Position numbers and translations under genes: made by a program
Assembly (NCBI GenBank): GCA_948567375.1
Contig: OX419762.1
Span: 8,810,001 to 8,874,000, forward strand
Reading direction: 5' to 3'
DNA length: 64,000 bases
Origin: Lunularia cruciata
Lineage: Eukaryota; Streptophyta; Marchantiopsida; Lunulariales; Lunulariaceae
The notes under the pieces: model-generated
The model's database searches: none
The model's input: only the letters and a program-made list of their open reading frames with translations
Told to the model about the DNA's origin: nothing
Part shown: positions 60,614 through 64,000 of the stretch, one piece after another
Numbering within the stretch: the stretch's first letter is position 1
Layout of the letters: each line of letters opens with the position of its first letter

Positions 60614-63600
60614 TGTCACACCATTTGTATCTTCACATCTAGATTGATCGGACACTATAGTAGCAAAGATAGTATTTAGAGGTATTTTGGTAGTTACTCG
60701 AAGACTACTTTTTGTCGGTAAGATTTTGTGTTTTGGGTATTCACTACATGGTGGGACCCACTATCACTTGCATCATTTGCATTGTTGGGTGTGCCATCAG
60801 CGGGACTGTTGGTGTGAGATCTAGGTCAAAATCAGGAGTATACCTTGAGAGTGCAACTCTATAGAGCTCACTTCTCTATTGTTGAGCCTTTGAGTTCATG
60901 GTAATAGTAGATAGAAAGCTGGTGAGAGTCACTTAGAGTCTCTAAGCTAGAGTGGGTGTAGCTTGATTGTAATCAGTGTCCAATTGTAGGTAGATCATTG
61001 AGTGACAAATCAAGTACTTATCTTATTGAGTGTGATTTGAGTTGTGTAACCAAAATGATTACAACAAAGAAATGAGAGTCAAGGAGAAATTGGGTGCAAG
61101 AACTGAGTGTGGTGGTGGTGATGGTGGTATCTCCAAGTTTGGTGGATTGCGGTACCTTGATCAAAATTCTAATTTCCTTGAGACTGATTGTGTGCAAAAG
61201 TGTTGGCCAAAGAGAACTGATTTCAAGCGGTAGTTGTGATTTTGAGCTCAAGAGGTGAACACAAGACCAATCTAATGCGAGTTGAGCTTAGAAAGTAAAA
61301 TTGAAGGTTGAGTTTGGAACCCACTCTTGTGAATTAGAGATTGGACAAAATCAAATTTTCCAATTTGGCTTGAGTGAATAGTAAGCAAAAGATTTAGCGG
61401 TCAGCCAAATTTAGGGATTTATGTCTAATTTTACATCAAATTTTAAGTCAGATTTACATCAAATGTTGTGAAGGATTTATGTCAGATTTTGGCAAGAAGA
61501 ATTTTGATCCCATTCTTTGGTCATCCTTGTAACCTAAAAAGTAAATAGGTACTCCAATTATATCAAATGCCAAATGGTAGCAGGGTCAATCCAATTTTGC
61601 TTTATGAGATAGAGTGTTGTTTAGCCTTTTTATGACTAGACCTCTTCCATCCATTCTCTGCTTCCTATTTGTCCATCGTGTTTGTGTGAGATGCCTTGAA
61701 TTTAGAGCATTGGTGCTCTGGTGTGCTCTTGATAGTGAGGCTGGATTGATGACCAATCAGACTATCTATGTTTCTTTCCGATGAGGGAGGAAGTGATGAT
61801 CTGTAGACCGTGAGAGTGCGTGTTGTGATGGTAGGTTACAGATTGTCCTTTCCACTAGTGTAGTTGTTCTAGTTAGAGCTATATTTGTTGGTAATATTTA
61901 GTTGATGGTGTTGGCACTTGGTGGCGTACTTGCGGTTGTGATTTGCGGTTGGTGATTTGTGGTTATTTTATCATAACGGAGTTCTTTGGGGATTCCAAAG
62001 GAGATAGCTCTAGAGTACACAATGGGTTTACTCTAAGTGGCACTTGATATCAACCCTCTCAGGTCCCAATAAGAGAGGAGATTGACACTGAGTTGGGGTT
62101 TGACACAACAGTTGATTCAATTGAGAGTGCACTTGGTATGGCCGTATCTTTGTTGTGGGACATGGACAAGATTTATGGGGTCTCCAAAGGTCCTAGGCAT
62201 TACTCTGGTACAACGGGCACCCATTGTACCAGAGTTGGATGACTTCATCTAGGAGTTTGATAGTTGGTGTGATATGTATTGGATGCGGAACCCAACTTTG
62301 TTCACACTCTTCATGGCATGGAAGAGGTTGTTTCAACATTTGGAGGGTATGTCAATGGACGATTACCATGAGTTCAGGAGAACTCACTTAGAGGAGATTG
62401 AGTTATGGAGACAATATTGGTCTTTGAACTATATCTCTATCACTTCAAGCTTGGTTGCCAGGAGTAGATCAACAATACCCATGAGTTCTAGCTCAAGTAG
62501 TGTTGGTGGAGCTAGTGGAGGTAGTGCTACTATGAGTGGAGGTATTGCTACAATAGGTGGTGTAGTACTGGGGTTTAACCCTATGGTGGAGTTCTTCCAA
62601 TGTTTGAGTTAGAACTACTAGGGAGTATGGACTGACAAGTTGAGGAGCTTGCAAGAGTTTTAGTAGAAGGCTGGAGAGAGCTTATGCAAGGCATACACTC
62701 GCATATGGCAGTTGATCAATTTCACTTAAGGAGTTACTGAGGTCTAGGATGTCCAATTTTTGTATGGGATATTGGACAAGGAATTGAGATGTATAGTTCA
62801 TGATGTTATGTTGCTATAGGCTACTTTGCTCACTTTGGTAGTGGTCTTTGGTATGGCTAAGCGTATTGAGCTCAACATGGTGGAAGAGAGAGCGGTGACA
62901 TCTGGATTTGGTAGGGAGACCCCATCCACAACTATGACTTCTTCTAGAGTGCAACAAAGCGCACCACGTCTAGTTGGTTTTCAAGGATAGAGTGGATAGC
63001 CTAGGTCTTATAAAGCTAGTGGAGGGCCTATTGTAGTTAGACCCTTACCTTCATTTTTGGGTTAGTAGTAGCTAATGAGTAGTGGTGTTGCTTGTTTGAC
63101 TTGTCATGGACCTCATCACAGGAGAGAGTGCCCTTAGGGGCAATGGACCTGATACCTCTAGTGCATCATAGCCAACACAAAGGCAGTGTGAGCATTGCCA
63201 CAGATTTGGTCACTCTAGTGATAGGTGCTTTGACCTACACCCGGAGTTGTAGAGTGGTAGGGCTGCTATGGCAGGTAGTAGAGGAGCTCTAGGTCATGGA
63301 GGACGAGGTGGTAGAGGTAGTGGTAGAGGATCCACACCTAGTAGAAGTGCAATACTTGCCCTTTATTCTAATACAACCATGGCTACTTGCATTGAGCAAT
63401 TGGAGTAGAGATTGACTAGCATGGCCATTGCTCAAAGGAGATCAAATTCAAGTGCTGAGGCTTCTACCTTGTATGCAGGTGATAGAGATGCCTTGGATTT
63501 CATATGCGGAGCATCACAAGTGCATGCATCTACCAAAATGACTAGGAGTGCAATACATGCTCTAGAGCCTAGAGGAGCATCAATGGAGTTGGACCCACAA

Positions 63601-63825
63601 AGAGGAGAGGTTGGAAGACAGGTCAGGCTTCCTTAGTCTTTCATGCTCTCTAAAGCCCTACAGACATCATCTATGGCTCCTAGACGTCCTAGTGTAGGTG
63701 TGGTAGGTGGTGACATGGTGCATGATGGACTACCTACTAATCAGCCACCTTCTATTCCACAGACTAAGTCTAGTACAATGTTGGAGGTAGCTCAAATGAT
63801 TATGCGCTATCCGTTATTTTCAACC
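60614..63825 (+). mobile_element. Second gypsy-like element (element D): probable long LTR and gag with two zinc knuckles
   Basis: Starts TGTCACACC, a common start of plant gypsy LTRs, at the point where the G2 protease breaks off. A CA end at 62042 is followed by primer-site-like bases (62045-62056), suggesting an LTR of about 1.43 kb. The gag area follows at about 62100-63640, with two Cys/His knuckles: 63093-63131 (13 residues) and 63187-63228 (CX2CX4HX4C, followed by Phe-Asp-Leu-His-Pro-Glu). The right end at about 63825 joins a G2 LTR. Gag is broken many times. The LTR limits are inferred because no partner LTR is in the window. Confidence 0.55.
62274..63640 (+). pseudogene. Gag relic of element D
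   Basis: Pieces visible: frame 62274-62612 (Trp/Leu-rich, then a Ser/Gly-rich tail), a helical stretch near 62820-62890 ending in a Met-Ala-Lys-Arg-Ile-Glu block as in many gypsy gags, two zinc knuckles near 63093-63228, and a Gly/Arg-rich linker at about 63290-63340. This fits a plant gypsy gag with a duplicated nucleic-acid-binding knuckle. It is broken. Confidence 0.7.
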
Positions 63826-64000
63826 AGCTTGCATGCCAAGTAAGCGACTTCTAGAAGGAAGCTTCAAGAGAAGCTTCCTAGTTAACTTGGCTTGCACTCT
63901 AAGAAAGCGGCTTGAGGAAGCTTCTTGAGAAGCTTCTCAAGGGCCTTGTATGATACCTATAAATAACAAAGCCAAAGCTCATGCTAGGCATTCGGAGTTT
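63826..64000 (+). repeat. Family G2 LTR, partial, running off the window
   Basis: Aligns with the 59020-59200 part of the G2 LTR (shared AGCTTGCATGCCAAGTA and GGCTTGCACTC) and has the TATA-like CCTATAAATA near 63957. It begins mid-LTR, at the junction with element D. Confidence 0.8.

Overview
This is nuclear DNA from a plant, almost certainly one with a very large, retrotransposon-filled genome. The sequence is AT-rich, no intact host protein-coding gene is visible, and nearly every recognisable stretch is a broken LTR retrotransposon or a piece of one. The plant 18S rRNA similarity, the initiator-Met-tRNA primer sites and the chromodomain-bearing Ty3/gypsy elements all fit a seed plant. The dense layering of very old, diverged elements would suit a gymnosperm, but that is inference.

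Layout. 1-1815: the 5' ends of a gypsy-like element (family G2) and a Copia element, both on the minus strand. 1816-3763: no gene, but a 91-base near-perfect hairpin at 3323-3413. 3764 to about 7340: a plus-strand Copia copy (5' LTR, primer site, gag) whose gag is split by about 1.8 kb of repeat-bearing non-coding DNA. 8743-14977: chromovirus copy A (minus strand) with both LTRs, a 5-base target duplication and an inverted LTR segment inside its integrase region. 15262 to about 18990: a minus-strand Copia. About 19040-24700: a second plus-strand Copia copy carrying the same insert in gag, plus reverse transcriptase, RNase H and 3' LTR. 25431-26340: a G2 LTR and a chromovirus integrase tail.

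26403-35640 is the centrepiece: an 18S rDNA pseudogene. A sense segment (26403-26612 and 33246-34045) is split by a nearly complete, much younger chromovirus (copy B, 26613-33245) flanked by a target duplication made of 18S sequence. The sense segment is then joined head-on to an inverted 18S 5' end (34046-34303) followed by a GC-rich stretch that should be the inverted external transcribed spacer (34304 to about 35640).

35640-38250: an old minus-strand gypsy relic. 39185-45770: chromovirus copy C, with its left LTR split by a 0.7-kb insert. 45776-47110: an unrecognised minus-strand coding relic. 47118-47724: a lone chromovirus LTR. 48835-49754: another G2 5' end. 49755-58782: mostly AT-rich unique-looking DNA with a (TA)n tract of about 130 bases and a solo chromovirus LTR at 56604-57065. 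58783-64000: a plus-strand G2 element (LTR, gag, start of protease) interrupted by a different gypsy-like element with gag and two zinc knuckles, then another G2 LTR running off the window.

There is no operon-like cooperation between genes. The story is chronological: an rDNA fragment arrived and was rearranged, repeated rounds of Copia and gypsy insertion followed, and chromovirus B landed recently enough that its LTRs still agree at roughly 94% by eye.
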